A DNA stretch of 64,000 nucleotides from Afipia sp. 1NLS2 (GCF_000178995.1 NZ_ADVZ01000001.1:1212001-1276000); one strand, 5' to 3'. Shown: positions 10,358-20,027, counted from the first letter of the stretch. Notes: generated by a model from the sequence alone, not told the origin. Numbers and translations: made by a program.

Positions 10358-12628
10358 ATGGCGCGGAAGAAATCAGGCGGACGCCGCGAACCGAAATTCG
10401 AGGGCAAGGCGTCCCTCGACGGCTTGCGCCTGAACCGCAGCGACCGCGTCGGCGACAACAGCGATTTTGAGGACGAGGAGGACGAGCCGCCTGTGCGTGC
10501 GCGCCGCGAGAAACCCGAACCCCGCGAACGCAAGGCCTCCAAAAGCCGATCCAGCCGCGCCAGCAAGGTTCCTTTCCGCAAGCGCTTCGGCCGCATCGCC
10601 TATTGGGGCGTCGTCCTTGGCCTGTGGGCGATGATCGCCGCCGTCGGCGGCGTGATCTGGGTTGGCGCACACCTGCCTTCGATCAGTTCGCTGGAAATTC
10701 CAAAGCGGCCGCCGACGATCCAGATCGTTGGAACCGATGGTTCCGTCATCGCCACGCGCGGCGAGATGCCAGGCGCCAACGTCTCGCTGAAGGATCTGCC
10801 GCCCTATCTGCCGAACGCCTTCATCGCTATCGAGGACCGGCGCTTCTATTCGCATTTCGGCATCGATCCGATCGGCATCGTGCGTGCCGCGATCGCTAAC
10901 GTGCTGCACCGCGGCGTTTCACAAGGTGGCTCGACGCTGACGCAGCAGCTCGCCAAGAACCTGTTCCTGACTCAGGAGCGCACGCTGCAGCGGAAACTGC
11001 AGGAAGCCGAACTCGCGCTGTGGCTCGAGCGCAAATACAGCAAGAAGACGATCCTCGAGCTTTATCTCAACCGCGTCTATTTCGGCTCCGGCGCCTATGG
11101 CGTCGAAGCGGCGGCGCAGAAATATTTCGGCAAGCCCGCGAAGGACGTGACGCTGTACGAGGCGGCTATGCTCGCCGGCCTCGTCAAATCGCCGTCGCGG
11201 CTTGCGCCCAACCGCAATCCGGAAGGCGCGGAGAAGCGCGCCGATGTCGTCCTCGCAGCGATGGTGGACGCCAAGCTGATCACGCCCGCGAAGCAGAAGG
11301 CGGCCCTCGCGCATCCGTCCTTCGCGATCAAGCCGACGGGCGCGGGCACCATCAACTACGTCGCGGACTGGATCGGCGAAGTGCTCGACGACCTGATCGG
11401 CCAGGTCGACCAGAACATCGTGGTGGAAACCACCATCGATCCGAAACTGCAAAGCGTGGCGGAAGCGTCCATCATCGACGAGCTTGCCGCCAAGAGCGTG
11501 AAGTACAATGTCAGCCAGGGCGCGCTGGTCGCAATGACGCCGGATGGCGCAGTGCGTGCCATGGTCGGCGGGCGCAACTACGCCGAAAGCCAGTTCAACC
11601 GCGCGGTGACCGCACGGCGGCAGCCGGGCTCGGCGTTCAAACCGTTCGTCTATCTCACCGCACTGGAAGCGGGGCTGACGCCGGACACCGTCCGTCAGGA
11701 CGCGCCGATCGACGTCAAGGGATGGAAGCCGGAAAACTACAGCCACCAGTATTTCGGACCCGTCACGCTGACGCAGGCGCTGGCGATGTCGCTCAACACT
11801 GTGGCGGTACGGCTCGGCCTCGAAGTTGGCCCGCAAAACGTGGTACGCACCGCGCATCGTCTCGGCATCGCCTCCAAGCTCGAGCCGAATGCCACGATCG
11901 CACTCGGCACCTCGGAAGTCTCTCCGACTGAACTTGTCGGCGCTTACGCTACCTTCGCCAATAACGGCATCGCCGTCTCGCCGCATGTCATCACGCGCAT
12001 CAAAGCTGCCGACACCGGCAAGGTTCTCTATGTACGTCCGCTCGATCCCGCCTCGCAGGTGATCGACCCGCGCTACGTCGCGATGATGAACGGCATGATG
12101 CACGAGACGCTGGTGATCGGCACCGCGAAGAAGGCTGACATTCCGGGGTGGTATGCCGCAGGCAAGACCGGCACCAGCCAGGATTTCCGCGACGCCTGGT
12201 TCGTCGGCTACACCGCGCATCTCGTCACCGGCGTCTGGCTCGGCAACGACGACAGTTCTCCGACCAAGAAGGCCACCGGCGGCGGCCTGCCGGTCGAAGT
12301 ATGGACGCGGTTCATGAGGGCCGCGCATCAGGGCGTGCCGGTCGCGAACCTGCCGGTGCCGCAATCGGGCAACCCGGTCAGCGATTTCTTCCAGTCGTTC
12401 TCGCACGGCGGCAGTGCGCCGACACAGCATCTCGGCCCGGCTCCGACGGATCAGGCCACCTATGCGAGGGAGCCGTCGTATGGCGCGGGGCGCTACAGCC
12501 AGCCTGCCTACCCGCCTCGCAACGGCAATGCGCGACCACAACCAGCGCAAACCTCGGGACGGCCGGAAGCCGACGCCGGGTTGTCCGGCGGCGGCTGGTT
12601 GATGGATAGGCTGTTCGGCGGTCGATAG
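10358..12628 (+). CDS. mrcA: class A penicillin-binding protein 1A
   Basis: Bifunctional peptidoglycan synthase, 756 residues, anchored in the inner membrane. A basic and acidic cytoplasmic tail (1-77) precedes one transmembrane helix (about 78-104). The GT51 glycosyltransferase domain carries EDRRFYSH (159-166) and QGGSTLTQQLAKN (189-201). The transpeptidase domain has S425-A-F-K428, an S-x-N motif in MSLNTVAVRL, and K603-T-G. The C-terminal 60 residues are Pro/Gln/Gly-rich and likely disordered. It is convergent with the YgjP-like gene, 15 bases away. Confidence 0.96.
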   Translation: MARKKSGGRREPKFEGKASLDGLRLNRSDRVGDNSDFEDEEDEPPVRARREKPEPRERKASKSRSSRASKVPFRKRFGRIAYWGVVLGLWAMIAAVGGVIWVGAHLPSISSLEIPKRPPTIQIVGTDGSVIATRGEMPGANVSLKDLPPYLPNAFIAIEDRRFYSHFGIDPIGIVRAAIANVLHRGVSQGGSTLTQQLAKNLFLTQERTLQRKLQEAELALWLERKYSKKTILELYLNRVYFGSGAYGVEAAAQKYFGKPAKDVTLYEAAMLAGLVKSPSRLAPNRNPEGAEKRADVVLAAMVDAKLITPAKQKAALAHPSFAIKPTGAGTINYVADWIGEVLDDLIGQVDQNIVVETTIDPKLQSVAEASIIDELAAKSVKYNVSQGALVAMTPDGAVRAMVGGRNYAESQFNRAVTARRQPGSAFKPFVYLTALEAGLTPDTVRQDAPIDVKGWKPENYSHQYFGPVTLTQALAMSLNTVAVRLGLEVGPQNVVRTAHRLGIASKLEPNATIALGTSEVSPTELVGAYATFANNGIAVSPHVITRIKAADTGKVLYVRPLDPASQVIDPRYVAMMNGMMHETLVIGTAKKADIPGWYAAGKTGTSQDFRDAWFVGYTAHLVTGVWLGNDDSSPTKKATGGGLPVEVWTRFMRAAHQGVPVANLPVPQSGNPVSDFFQSFSHGGSAPTQHLGPAPTDQATYAREPSYGAGRYSQPAYPPRNGNARPQPAQTSGRPEADAGLSGGGWLMDRLFGGR

Positions 12629-12643
12629 ACTGAAGCAGCTCGC

Positions 12644-13399
12644 CTAGTCCTTCACGCCATAGCGATGCAGATCGTTGCCATGGGCATCGAGCCACTTCTT
12701 GGCGCGTTCGGTCTGCGGGCAGATTTTCCCGACCACCCGCCAGAACCGCGTGGAATGGTTCATTTCAACCAGATGCGCCACTTCATGCGCGGCGAGATAA
12801 TCCAGCACGTAAGGCGGCGCGAGGATCAGCCGCCAGGAGTAGGACAGCGCGCCCGCCGACGTGCACGATCCCCAGCGGCTCGACTGGTCGCGGATCGAAA
12901 TGCGCTTCACCTTCACGCCCAGCATCTCGGCGTAATGGTTGGAGGCGCGCGTCAGTTCCCGCCGCGCCTCGCGCTTGAGGAAATCGAGCACGCGGCGCTC
13001 GACATGCTCGACGCCGCCAGCCACGCACAAAATCTTCTCGCCGCTGTCGCGCGTCTCCATCCAGACGGTGCCGCGTTCGCCGGCGCGATGCACGATCTTG
13101 TGCGCGACATGACGCAGCGGCAGCGAGGTACCGGGCGAAAATGGCGCAGCCTTCGGCAACCCGCCGAGACGCGCCGCGATCCAGGCGCCATGACGCTGCG
13201 CGAAATCCCTCGCATCGGCCAGATTGCCACGCGGAGGCATGGTCAGGATGGCTTCGCGGCGGCTGGGATGGATGCGCAGGGTATATCGCCTCGCGCGCCT
13301 GTGCCTTCGCAACTGAACCGCATAAATCGCTGCGCCAATTTTGACAGCGAGCGTGCGAGGTTCGGTGGGACGGCGATAAAGGAGGGCGCGAAAAGCCAT
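12644..13399 (-). CDS. YgjP-like (SprT/M48-related) metal-dependent hydrolase
   Basis: Protein of 251 residues from the DUF45/YgjP family. The zinc motif HEVAH with a downstream H (AAHEVAHLVEMNHSTRFW) is near the C-terminus, and RDQSSRWGSC is the family's second conserved block. Family members are putative metallopeptidases; the E. coli homologue has been linked to nucleotide hydrolysis, so the biochemical role is not settled. I chose the ATG at 13399 (AFRALLYRRP) because residues upstream to 13483 are unconserved. No strong ribosome binding site is visible. Confidence 0.85.
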   Translation of the reverse strand: MAFRALLYRRPTEPRTLAVKIGAAIYAVQLRRHRRARRYTLRIHPSRREAILTMPPRGNLADARDFAQRHGAWIAARLGGLPKAAPFSPGTSLPLRHVAHKIVHRAGERGTVWMETRDSGEKILCVAGGVEHVERRVLDFLKREARRELTRASNHYAEMLGVKVKRISIRDQSSRWGSCTSAGALSYSWRLILAPPYVLDYLAAHEVAHLVEMNHSTRFWRVVGKICPQTERAKKWLDAHGNDLHRYGVKD

Positions 13400-13737
13400 G
13401 TCAGGAGATCCGGGGGCGAGAAGAACGCCCGGATTCTGCCATATCCGCCGCCAGGGAAATCCGCTTTGGCTAAAACAAATCATTTGCCCAATATCTCGTG
13501 GGACCTGAGGGTTCCTCTCCCATATCAGGGGGCAAGGAACAGAGATTCGCTATTCATTCTTACCCGAAAACCCGAATTCCAGGACATCCAGACTGGTCAC
13601 TTTGATGCCACAGAATTTAAGCGCCGAAAGCGATAAGGATTCAATAACTTACAGCAATTGAGCGGCGCACGGCAGCGCTTCGGAGCCAGAAATGGCCGTC
13701 AAATCGGCACTTCCTGCGAATCTTGCTCGCAACTGGG
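13400..13737. other. gene-free spacer between two minus-strand genes
   Basis: 338 bases with short A+T-richer stretches (around 13470-13490 and 13610-13640). It must hold the promoter of the YgjP-like gene and the 3' end signals of phaZ, but I see no clear hairpin, repeat or convincing small gene. Short open frames here have no ribosome binding site. Confidence 0.5.
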
Positions 13738-15063
13738 CTATTCGGCGGCCACTCTGGAACTCGCGGCAACGGGAACCGAGACGATGAAATCGGCGATCCG
13801 CGGCAGGATCTCGGCGCGAAACCGCGAACCATTGAAGACACCGTAATGACCGACGCCCTTCTGCATGTAATGCACCCGCAGCTCGGCTGGAATCGAGGTG
13901 CAAAGGTCGTGCGCTGCTTCCGTCTGACCTAACCCGGAGATGTCGTCGTTCTCGCCTTCCACCGTCATCAGCGCGACACGATGTATTTTCGACGGGTCAA
14001 CCCGCGTACCGCGATGCATCAGCTTGCCATTGGGCAGCGAATGCTTCACAAACACCTCCTCGACGGTCTGGAGGTAGAATTCCGCAGTAAGGTCCATCAC
14101 CGCGAGATATTCGTCATAGAACTCGCGGTGCTTGTCGACGAGGTCGCCGTCACCCTTGACCAGATTGTCGAACAGCTTGCGATGCGCCTCGAGATGGCGA
14201 TCGAAATTCATGCTGACAAATCCGGTCAGTTGCAGAAAGCCCGGATAGACATCGCGCATGAAGCCAGGATGAGGGAACGGCACTCTGCTGATAACGTGGT
14301 TGCGGAACCACTCCATTCCTTTTTCGGCCGCGAGATTGTTCACCGCGGTCGGATTGCGCCGCGTATCGATCGGCCCGCCCATCAGGATCATGGACGCGGG
14401 CACGAACGGATCCTTGCGCGTCTCCATCACCGAAACCGCCGCAAGCACCGGCACCGAAGGCTGACAAACCCCCACGACATGCACGTTTCCGCCAAGTCCG
14501 TGCAGCATCTCGATCACGTAGTCGACGTAATCGTCCAGATCGAAACGTCCCATCGCGAGCGGCACCGTGCGCGCATCGACCCAGTCGGTGATGTAGACCT
14601 CGTGGTTGGGAAGGAACGCTTCCACCGTGCCGCGCAGCAACGTCGCGTAGTGGCCGGACATCGGCGCGACGATCAGCACGCGCGGCTGCGGCTCGCGCAG
14701 CGGCCGCAAGAACTTGCGCTTGAAATGCAGCAGGCGGCAGAACGGCTTTTCCCAGACCGTCCTGACTTCCACCGGCGTGGAGACGCCCTGCACCTCAGTA
14801 TGGTCGATGTGCCATTCCGGTTTGCCGTAACGGCGCGTCGTGCGCTCGAACACTTCGCAGCCTGCCGCGATCGATTTGCCGATCTCGGTACTCGCCAGCG
14901 GGTTGAGCGGGCTCTGGAACATCAATTTGGTGGCGTCGGCGAAAGCGCGTGCCGGGCTGAGAGACGCCTGTCCCATTTCGTACATCCAGTACATGGGGGA
15001 GACGACAGGCGCGCCTACATCCTCTGGTAAAGACGGCGGCCGCCCGAATTCTCCAATCGGCAT
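13738..15063 (-). CDS. phaZ: intracellular polyhydroxyalkanoate depolymerase
   Basis: PhaZ mobilises stored poly-3-hydroxybutyrate granules in the cytoplasm. The protein is 441 residues. In place of the usual lipase serine, the nucleophile elbow is VGVCQP with Cys200, as in the PhaZ1 class of intracellular depolymerases. The C-terminal PHB_depo_C region contains MTVEGENDDISG, which holds a catalytic-triad Asp candidate, and GHYGVFNG, the His candidate. I chose the ATG at 15063 because AAAGGA is 8 bases upstream; the longer frame to 15108 lacks a signal. No secretion signal is seen, consistent with an intracellular enzyme. Confidence 0.94.
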   Translation of the reverse strand: MPIGEFGRPPSLPEDVGAPVVSPMYWMYEMGQASLSPARAFADATKLMFQSPLNPLASTEIGKSIAAGCEVFERTTRRYGKPEWHIDHTEVQGVSTPVEVRTVWEKPFCRLLHFKRKFLRPLREPQPRVLIVAPMSGHYATLLRGTVEAFLPNHEVYITDWVDARTVPLAMGRFDLDDYVDYVIEMLHGLGGNVHVVGVCQPSVPVLAAVSVMETRKDPFVPASMILMGGPIDTRRNPTAVNNLAAEKGMEWFRNHVISRVPFPHPGFMRDVYPGFLQLTGFVSMNFDRHLEAHRKLFDNLVKGDGDLVDKHREFYDEYLAVMDLTAEFYLQTVEEVFVKHSLPNGKLMHRGTRVDPSKIHRVALMTVEGENDDISGLGQTEAAHDLCTSIPAELRVHYMQKGVGHYGVFNGSRFRAEILPRIADFIVSVPVAASSRVAAE

Positions 15064-15213
15064 CGCGAATCCTTTCGATTTTGCGCTGCAATAGCATGAT
15101 GGCAGCATTTCGCTGCGTCAATCCGCCGTATGGAGTGACGACCGGCTTTCTCACCCTTAATCATGCGTGCCTCAGGCACTCGGAACTTTCCGCAATCGAG
15201 GGTTGACGTATAA

Positions 15214-16545
15214 ATGACGGTCATGGGCGACACCCTCCACTCGGATTTCCGGCATCCCCGGCCGGACGTGCGTCTGCACACGATTCTGCGGCTGCGTTGG
15301 CTTGCCGTTCTGGGACAGCTCGCCGCGATCTTCATCGTGGCGCAGGGCTTCGACTTCGAAGTCCCGATCCTGCCCTGCCTCATCGTCATCGGCCTTTCGG
15401 CAGGCCTGAACCTCGCTTTGCAAATCGCCTTCGCGCCGACGCATCGGCTCGATCCGGTATTCGCCGCAGCACTGCTGGCCATGAACATCGTCGAGCTCGC
15501 GGCACTCCTGATGCTGACGGGCGGATTGCAGAATCCGTTCTCGTTTCTGTTCCTCGCGCCGGTGCTGATCTCGGCGACGGCGCTGCCGACCCGCTACACC
15601 ATCGCGCTCGGGCTACTGGCCGCAACCTGCGCCACCATTCTGGGCTTCTTCCATCTGCCGCTGCCGTGGAATGGCGACGAGCCGCTGGTGCTGCCGCCAA
15701 CCTATATGTTTGGTGTCTGGCTCTCGATCATCATGGTGCTGGTGGTGACGAGCCTCTACGCCTTCCAGGTGACCGAGGAAGCCCGCAAGCTCTCCGACGC
15801 ACTCGCCGCCACCGAGCTGGTCCTCACCCGCGAGCAGCATCTCACCCAGATCGACGGGCTCGCCGCAGCAGCAGCCCATGAACTCGGCACGCCGCTGTCG
15901 ACCATCTTCCTGATCGCCAATGAATTGCAGAACGCCGCGAAGGATCGGGCGCCGGACGATCCGCTGATCACCGACGTCGCCACCATTCGCGAACAGGCGA
16001 AACGTTGCCGCGACATCCTCGCCAAGATCACCCAGCTTTCATCAAGCGGCGCGCCGTTCGACCGCATGCCACTGACCAACCTGATCGAGGAGGTGGTGGC
16101 GCCGCATCGCGAATTCGGCATCGACCTGAAAATCCGCATCTCCGGCGGCAGCCCGCCCGAACCCGTCGGCCTGCGCAATCCAGCGGTGCTCTACGGCATC
16201 GGCAACCTCGTCGAGAACGCGGTCGACTTTGCCCGCGACGCGGTCGAGATCAATGCATGGTGGAGTCTGGAGGAGGTCAACATCGTCATCTCCGACGACG
16301 GCCCGGGCATCCCGCCCGACCTCCTCAAGAAGATCGGCGAACCCTACCTCTCCCGCCGGGCCGTCGGCGACAGCCGGAGCGGCCATCGCGGACTGGGGCT
16401 CGGGGTGTTCATCGCCCGTACCCTGCTGGAACGGACCGGCGCCAAGGTCGGTTTTGCCAATCGGCCGTTCCCGGACCATGGCGCGATCGTCACCATTTCC
16501 TGGCCGCGCGAGCGCTTTGAAACCGGTGTCAGCGGTCCTACTTAA
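15214..16545 (+). CDS. regB: redox sensor histidine kinase RegB/ActS/PrrB
   Basis: Membrane histidine kinase of the global redox system RegB/RegA, 443 residues. About six transmembrane segments lie between residues 27 and 183. The family's quinone-sensing heptapeptide GGLQNPF is at 103-109. The H-box AAHELGTPL carries His222, and a redox-type cysteine follows at Cys265 in AKRCRDILAKI, matching the position described for RegB. The ATPase has NLVENAVDFA, DDGPGIPPDL and GLGLGVF. It lies just upstream of its regulator gene and divergent from phaZ. A second ATG at 15223 could also be used. Confidence 0.95.
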   Translation: MTVMGDTLHSDFRHPRPDVRLHTILRLRWLAVLGQLAAIFIVAQGFDFEVPILPCLIVIGLSAGLNLALQIAFAPTHRLDPVFAAALLAMNIVELAALLMLTGGLQNPFSFLFLAPVLISATALPTRYTIALGLLAATCATILGFFHLPLPWNGDEPLVLPPTYMFGVWLSIIMVLVVTSLYAFQVTEEARKLSDALAATELVLTREQHLTQIDGLAAAAAHELGTPLSTIFLIANELQNAAKDRAPDDPLITDVATIREQAKRCRDILAKITQLSSSGAPFDRMPLTNLIEEVVAPHREFGIDLKIRISGGSPPEPVGLRNPAVLYGIGNLVENAVDFARDAVEINAWWSLEEVNIVISDDGPGIPPDLLKKIGEPYLSRRAVGDSRSGHRGLGLGVFIARTLLERTGAKVGFANRPFPDHGAIVTISWPRERFETGVSGPT

Positions 16546-16636
16546 GGACTAAGCTCGGGTGAGGCGTTCTGACGCAGGGACCCGACATATTGCCGGATCA
16601 ATTTGGAATAGGATGACCATGGACAAAGGAAAAGCC

Positions 16637-17209
16637 ATGTACGCAGCCACCCAATCGTCTTCCTATCAGTTGCCTGTCGAGCCCGCGCCCCGCACCCTGC
16701 TGATCGTCGAGGACGACAAGGCCTTTCTCGAGCGCCTGTCGCGCGCGATGGAAACCCGTGGGTTCACCGTCACGAGCTGCGACAACGTTCCCGAGGGCCT
16801 CACCGCCATCGAACAGTCACCGCCAGCCTTCGCGGTGGTCGATCTGCGCGTCGGTGACGGCAACGGGCTCGATGTCGTGGCCGCGCTGCAAAGCAAGCGC
16901 CCGGGTGCCCGCGCCATCGTGCTGACGGGCTACGGCAACATCGCCACCGCGGTGACCGCGGTGAAGCTCGGCGCGGTCGACTACCTCGCCAAGCCGGCGG
17001 ATGCCGACGAAGTTGCCGCCGCGCTGCTCGCGGTCGGCGGTGCCAAGTCGGAATTGCCCCAGAACCCGATGTCGGCCGACCGGGTGCGGTGGGAGCACAT
17101 CCAGCGGATTTACGAGATGTGCGACCGCAACGTCTCGGAGACCGCGCGGCGGCTGAACATGCACCGCCGCACGCTCCAGCGCATTCTGGCCAAGCGCGCG
17201 CCGCGCTAA
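16637..17209 (+). CDS. regA: response regulator RegA/ActR/PrrA
   Basis: Partner of RegB: a receiver domain (acidic pocket EDD at 30-32 of the full frame, phospho-acceptor Asp in VVDLRVGDG) and a Fis-type helix-turn-helix at the C-terminus (NVSETARRLNMHRRTLQRIL), which is nearly invariant in the family. I chose the ATG at 16637 because AAAGGA lies 8 bases upstream; ATGs at 16613 and 16619 are possible. The family controls photosynthesis, carbon and nitrogen fixation and respiration genes in response to redox state. A perfect terminator follows. Confidence 0.95.
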   Translation: MYAATQSSSYQLPVEPAPRTLLIVEDDKAFLERLSRAMETRGFTVTSCDNVPEGLTAIEQSPPAFAVVDLRVGDGNGLDVVAALQSKRPGARAIVLTGYGNIATAVTAVKLGAVDYLAKPADADEVAAALLAVGGAKSELPQNPMSADRVRWEHIQRIYEMCDRNVSETARRLNMHRRTLQRILAKRAPR

Positions 17210-17235
17210 GCCAAAATTCAAATCCGAATTCGTCA

Positions 17236-17268
17236 TCCGGCCCGCTCGCAGCGGGCCGGAACTTTTTT
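17236..17268 (+). terminator. rho-independent terminator after regA
   Basis: Perfect 10-bp stem TCCGGCCCGC (17236-17245) with GCGGGCCGGA (17251-17260), a 5-base loop TCGCA, then six T at 17263-17268. It is 26 bases beyond the regA stop and separates the redox pair from the next genes. Confidence 0.92.
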
Positions 17269-17316
17269 GGGCTGCTCCGCGTTGCACCGGTGAATTCAGG
17301 GAGCAATCGACGGTCC

Positions 17317-17547
17317 ATGCGCAAAGCCCGCCACATCGACATCTCGACGCGTCTCGAAGCCACCAAGCGGCTCGGCCTCTTGGAAGACTACCGCGTGGAC
17401 TGGGACAAGCCGCTGGGCGCGCCCCGCGTCACCGTGTGCGGCCGCCCGTCCTATCCCGCGCAGATCACCAAGAATTATATCGCAGACCTTCTCGCCGAAC
17501 TGGTGCCGGCGCGCGAGATCGTCGTCACGCGACCCTCCAGGGCCTGA
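17317..17547 (+). CDS. conserved small hypothetical protein (76 aa)
   Basis: A 76-residue soluble protein beginning MRKARHIDIS, with a basic start, a central VTVCGRPSYP segment and a terminal helix (IADLLAELVPAREIVV). I do not recognise the family. It is taken as real because it starts right after the regA terminator, is codon-biased like its neighbours, and runs to 19 bases before the heme-oxygenase-like gene with which it may form an operon. No ribosome binding site is strong. Confidence 0.6.
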   Translation: MRKARHIDISTRLEATKRLGLLEDYRVDWDKPLGAPRVTVCGRPSYPAQITKNYIADLLAELVPAREIVVTRPSRA

Positions 17548-17566
17548 GACCATCCGCGAGCGGGCC

Positions 17567-18124
17567 ATGATCCACGATCTCATCCGCGAAGCGACCCACA
17601 CCTCCCACCGGCGTCTCGACCTTGCGCTGTCGTGGCTCGACCTCAGCAAGCCGCGCTATTACGCCAGTTTTCTGCGCGGGCAGGCCGAGGCCCTGTTCCC
17701 CATAGAAGCCGCGCTCGAGCGCAACGGCGTCGCATTCATCCTGTCTGACTGGCCGCGCCGCGCCCGCACCGCCGCGCTCGAGCACGACCTGATCGTGATG
17801 GATGCGTCCTGCGATCCGCTGCCCGAGCCGCATCTCGACAACCCTGCACAAATGTTCGGCACGGTCTATGTGCTGGAAGCCCTGCGCATGGGCGCGCGCG
17901 TGATGCTGTCGCGCCTCGCGCAATATCCCGACTCCTGCTCGATCGGTGCCACGAAATATCTGCGGCATGGTTTCGGCCAGCGGCTGTGGCCGACATTCCT
18001 CGACGCGCTGGAAACCCATCCGGCCGCGCTCAACGACCCGCGATCCGTGGTGCAGGGCGCCGAGATTGCGTTCGGCATGTTCGAGAGCGCATTGGTGCCG
18101 ATCGTCAGCACCGCCGCCGAATAG
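17567..18124 (+). CDS. biliverdin-producing heme oxygenase-like protein
   Basis: All-helical protein of 185 residues resembling bacterial heme oxygenases, which cleave heme to biliverdin, iron and CO. The N-terminal helix LIREATHTSHRRLDLAL contains the candidate proximal heme ligand (His11 or His14), and RYYASFLRGQAEALFPIEAAL matches the family's second helix. The distal glycine-rich helix is less clear (GATKYLRHGFG). In this bacterial family biliverdin can feed bacteriophytochromes, but no phytochrome gene is in the window, so iron release or a non-catalytic role is equally possible. Confidence 0.72.
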   Translation: MIHDLIREATHTSHRRLDLALSWLDLSKPRYYASFLRGQAEALFPIEAALERNGVAFILSDWPRRARTAALEHDLIVMDASCDPLPEPHLDNPAQMFGTVYVLEALRMGARVMLSRLAQYPDSCSIGATKYLRHGFGQRLWPTFLDALETHPAALNDPRSVVQGAEIAFGMFESALVPIVSTAAE

Positions 18125-18185
18125 CCAGCGAATTGACTCGCTAAAATTCACTTGGCCGGGAGCGGAAAATGCGCTTTGTGGCCGC

Positions 18186-18851
18186 ATGACCGAGCAGACC
18201 GAAGCGCCCAAGGCCGGCGCAACCATCATTCCCGTCACGCCGTTCCAGCAGAACTGCATGCTGCTGTGGTGCGAGCAAACGAAAAAGGCCGTGGTGGTCG
18301 ATCCCGGTGGCGACGTGCTCGACATCCTCAACGCGATCAAGCAGGCCGGGGTCAAGGTCGAGCACATCTGGCTCACCCATGGCCATGTCGATCATGTTGG
18401 CGGCGCCGACGAGCTGCGCGAGCATCTCAAGGTGCCGATCACCGGCCCGCACATCGCCGACAAGTTTCTTCTCGATCATGTCGTGGACAGCGCGCGGCGC
18501 TACGGCCTCACCGGCCTGCGCGACGTCACGCCGGATACCTGGCTCAGCGAAGGCGACAAGGTCAGCGTCGGCGAACTGACGTTCGAGCTGCTGCATTGCC
18601 CCGGCCATTCGCCGGGCAGCATGGTGTTCTTCAACCCGGCCATGAAATTCGCGATCATGGGCGACGTGCTGTTCAACGGCTCGATCGGACGCACCGATTT
18701 GCCCGGCGGCGATCACGAGACGCTCTTGGCCTCGATCCGCGACAAGGTGCTGCCGCTCGGCGACGAGGTCGGCTTCATCTGCGGCCACGGCCCGGGCTCG
18801 ACCATCGGCCAGGAACGGCTGACCAATCCGTTCCTCACCGGCATGGCGTGA
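18186..18851 (+). CDS. metallo-beta-lactamase-fold hydrolase (glyoxalase II-like, YcbL type)
   Basis: MBL-fold enzyme of 221 residues. The metal motif THGHVDH gives His65, His67, Asp69 and His70; further ligands are His in LHCPGHSPGS, Asp in IMGDVLF, and His in ICGHGPGS. This is the short glyoxalase II-like group that hydrolyses thioesters such as S-lactoylglutathione. I place the start at the ATG at 18186 since upstream codons overlap the preceding gene in another frame. It is convergent with the DUF3095 gene, 6 bases apart. Confidence 0.9.
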   Translation: MTEQTEAPKAGATIIPVTPFQQNCMLLWCEQTKKAVVVDPGGDVLDILNAIKQAGVKVEHIWLTHGHVDHVGGADELREHLKVPITGPHIADKFLLDHVVDSARRYGLTGLRDVTPDTWLSEGDKVSVGELTFELLHCPGHSPGSMVFFNPAMKFAIMGDVLFNGSIGRTDLPGGDHETLLASIRDKVLPLGDEVGFICGHGPGSTIGQERLTNPFLTGMA

Positions 18852-18857
18852 GCGCCG

Positions 18858-20027
18858 TCACTCCATCGCGGCCTTGAGCGCGACCGCCGCCGAGGCATAG
18901 CCGCCGCGCGCGCCGTCGATGAAATGGAAATGCCCGGCCTGCGCCTGCGGCAGCGAAAAGCAGGTCATCAGCGCGGCATCCTGCCGGTGCAGGCCGTAGC
19001 GGATCGTGCCCATGTCCGCCGCGCGGGTCAGCAGCGTTTCGATCGCGCGCGCGGTCGGCGGCGAACAATCGATCACCATGCGCAAGCCGTCGTCGTATTT
19101 CCGGAAGTCGGAGTTCTCGACCACCTCGCGCATATAGACCGGCGCGGAAAATCCACCGACGCGCAGATTGAAGCGAAACAGCACGTAGAGCCACAGCGTC
19201 CATCCCGTGACGGCGATGCGCCGCCACCACAAGGGGCCGCGTTGGCGAGTGCGCGCGACGTAGTCCACGCCCGGCGCAGGCCAGCGGCGCGGCGGGCCTT
19301 GCGGCGGGATCGGACGGCCCCCCTCCGGGCTCATCTCCACCAGCGCCAGCATTCTTTCGATCACCGCACGGAATGCAGATTTATCCTCGCCATGCGGCAC
19401 GACGAGAATCGACAGCATCACACCGCGCGCCGACATGATCTCGGAGAAATGGCAGGACAGGCCGGTGAGATCGGGATGGCTGCCACGCGGCGCTTGCGGC
19501 ACCGCGAACGCGCCCCGCTTCATCGCGGCATCGGCCCATTTGAGGCCGCCGCCCTCGAACATCGCATAAGAGACATTGGGTGACGGCGCATAGCGCGCCA
19601 CGCTCACATCGAGCCCCTCCGCGCGGATCGCCTCGATTGGAATAAGCGCGACGCGCATGGTGAGATCGAGAGCCTCCTTCACCCATGCGGCTGTTTCTGC
19701 GAGGGCACGTTCGGCAATCTTGCGATCGGCGGCCGCCACAGCGAAGCTCGCGCCGTCGCCGCCGAACACGAACGGAAAATCACGCAACTCCATCGCATTG
19801 GTCATCGCCGCGATCACCGCCGCGCCCGCCATGTTCACGGCCTTGTACCGCTGATTGGCGATCGCCTCCGTCGAACGCACGATGTCGGCGGTGCCGATCA
19901 GCCAGCCGTCCGGCAGCGGACGGTAGAACGACGGCTCCATCAGCCGGCCGAAATCATCGAATACCGGAATGCCGGAATAGAACGCGGCATCATTGTCCCG
20001 ATTCATTCCGTTTTCGCTCCGGTTCAT
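18858..20027 (-). CDS. DUF3095 domain-containing protein
   Basis: Protein of 389 residues matching the DUF3095 family, cyanobacterial and proteobacterial proteins of unknown function. The N-terminal half (GWLIGTADIVRSTEAIANQRYK and FVFGGDGASF) resembles a nucleotide-cyclase-like fold: an Asp in the first block and GGDGA in the second mimic the metal-binding positions. This similarity is an inference. It is divergent from the flavin oxidoreductase gene. A second ATG at 20006 could be the start. Confidence 0.82.
   Translation of the reverse strand: MNRSENGMNRDNDAAFYSGIPVFDDFGRLMEPSFYRPLPDGWLIGTADIVRSTEAIANQRYKAVNMAGAAVIAAMTNAMELRDFPFVFGGDGASFAVAAADRKIAERALAETAAWVKEALDLTMRVALIPIEAIRAEGLDVSVARYAPSPNVSYAMFEGGGLKWADAAMKRGAFAVPQAPRGSHPDLTGLSCHFSEIMSARGVMLSILVVPHGEDKSAFRAVIERMLALVEMSPEGGRPIPPQGPPRRWPAPGVDYVARTRQRGPLWWRRIAVTGWTLWLYVLFRFNLRVGGFSAPVYMREVVENSDFRKYDDGLRMVIDCSPPTARAIETLLTRAADMGTIRYGLHRQDAALMTCFSLPQAQAGHFHFIDGARGGYASAAVALKAAME

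Noticed and set aside
10919-12550. 543-codon minus-strand frame
   Set aside because: Antisense to the penicillin-binding protein gene; Arg-rich composition is an artefact of the opposite strand.
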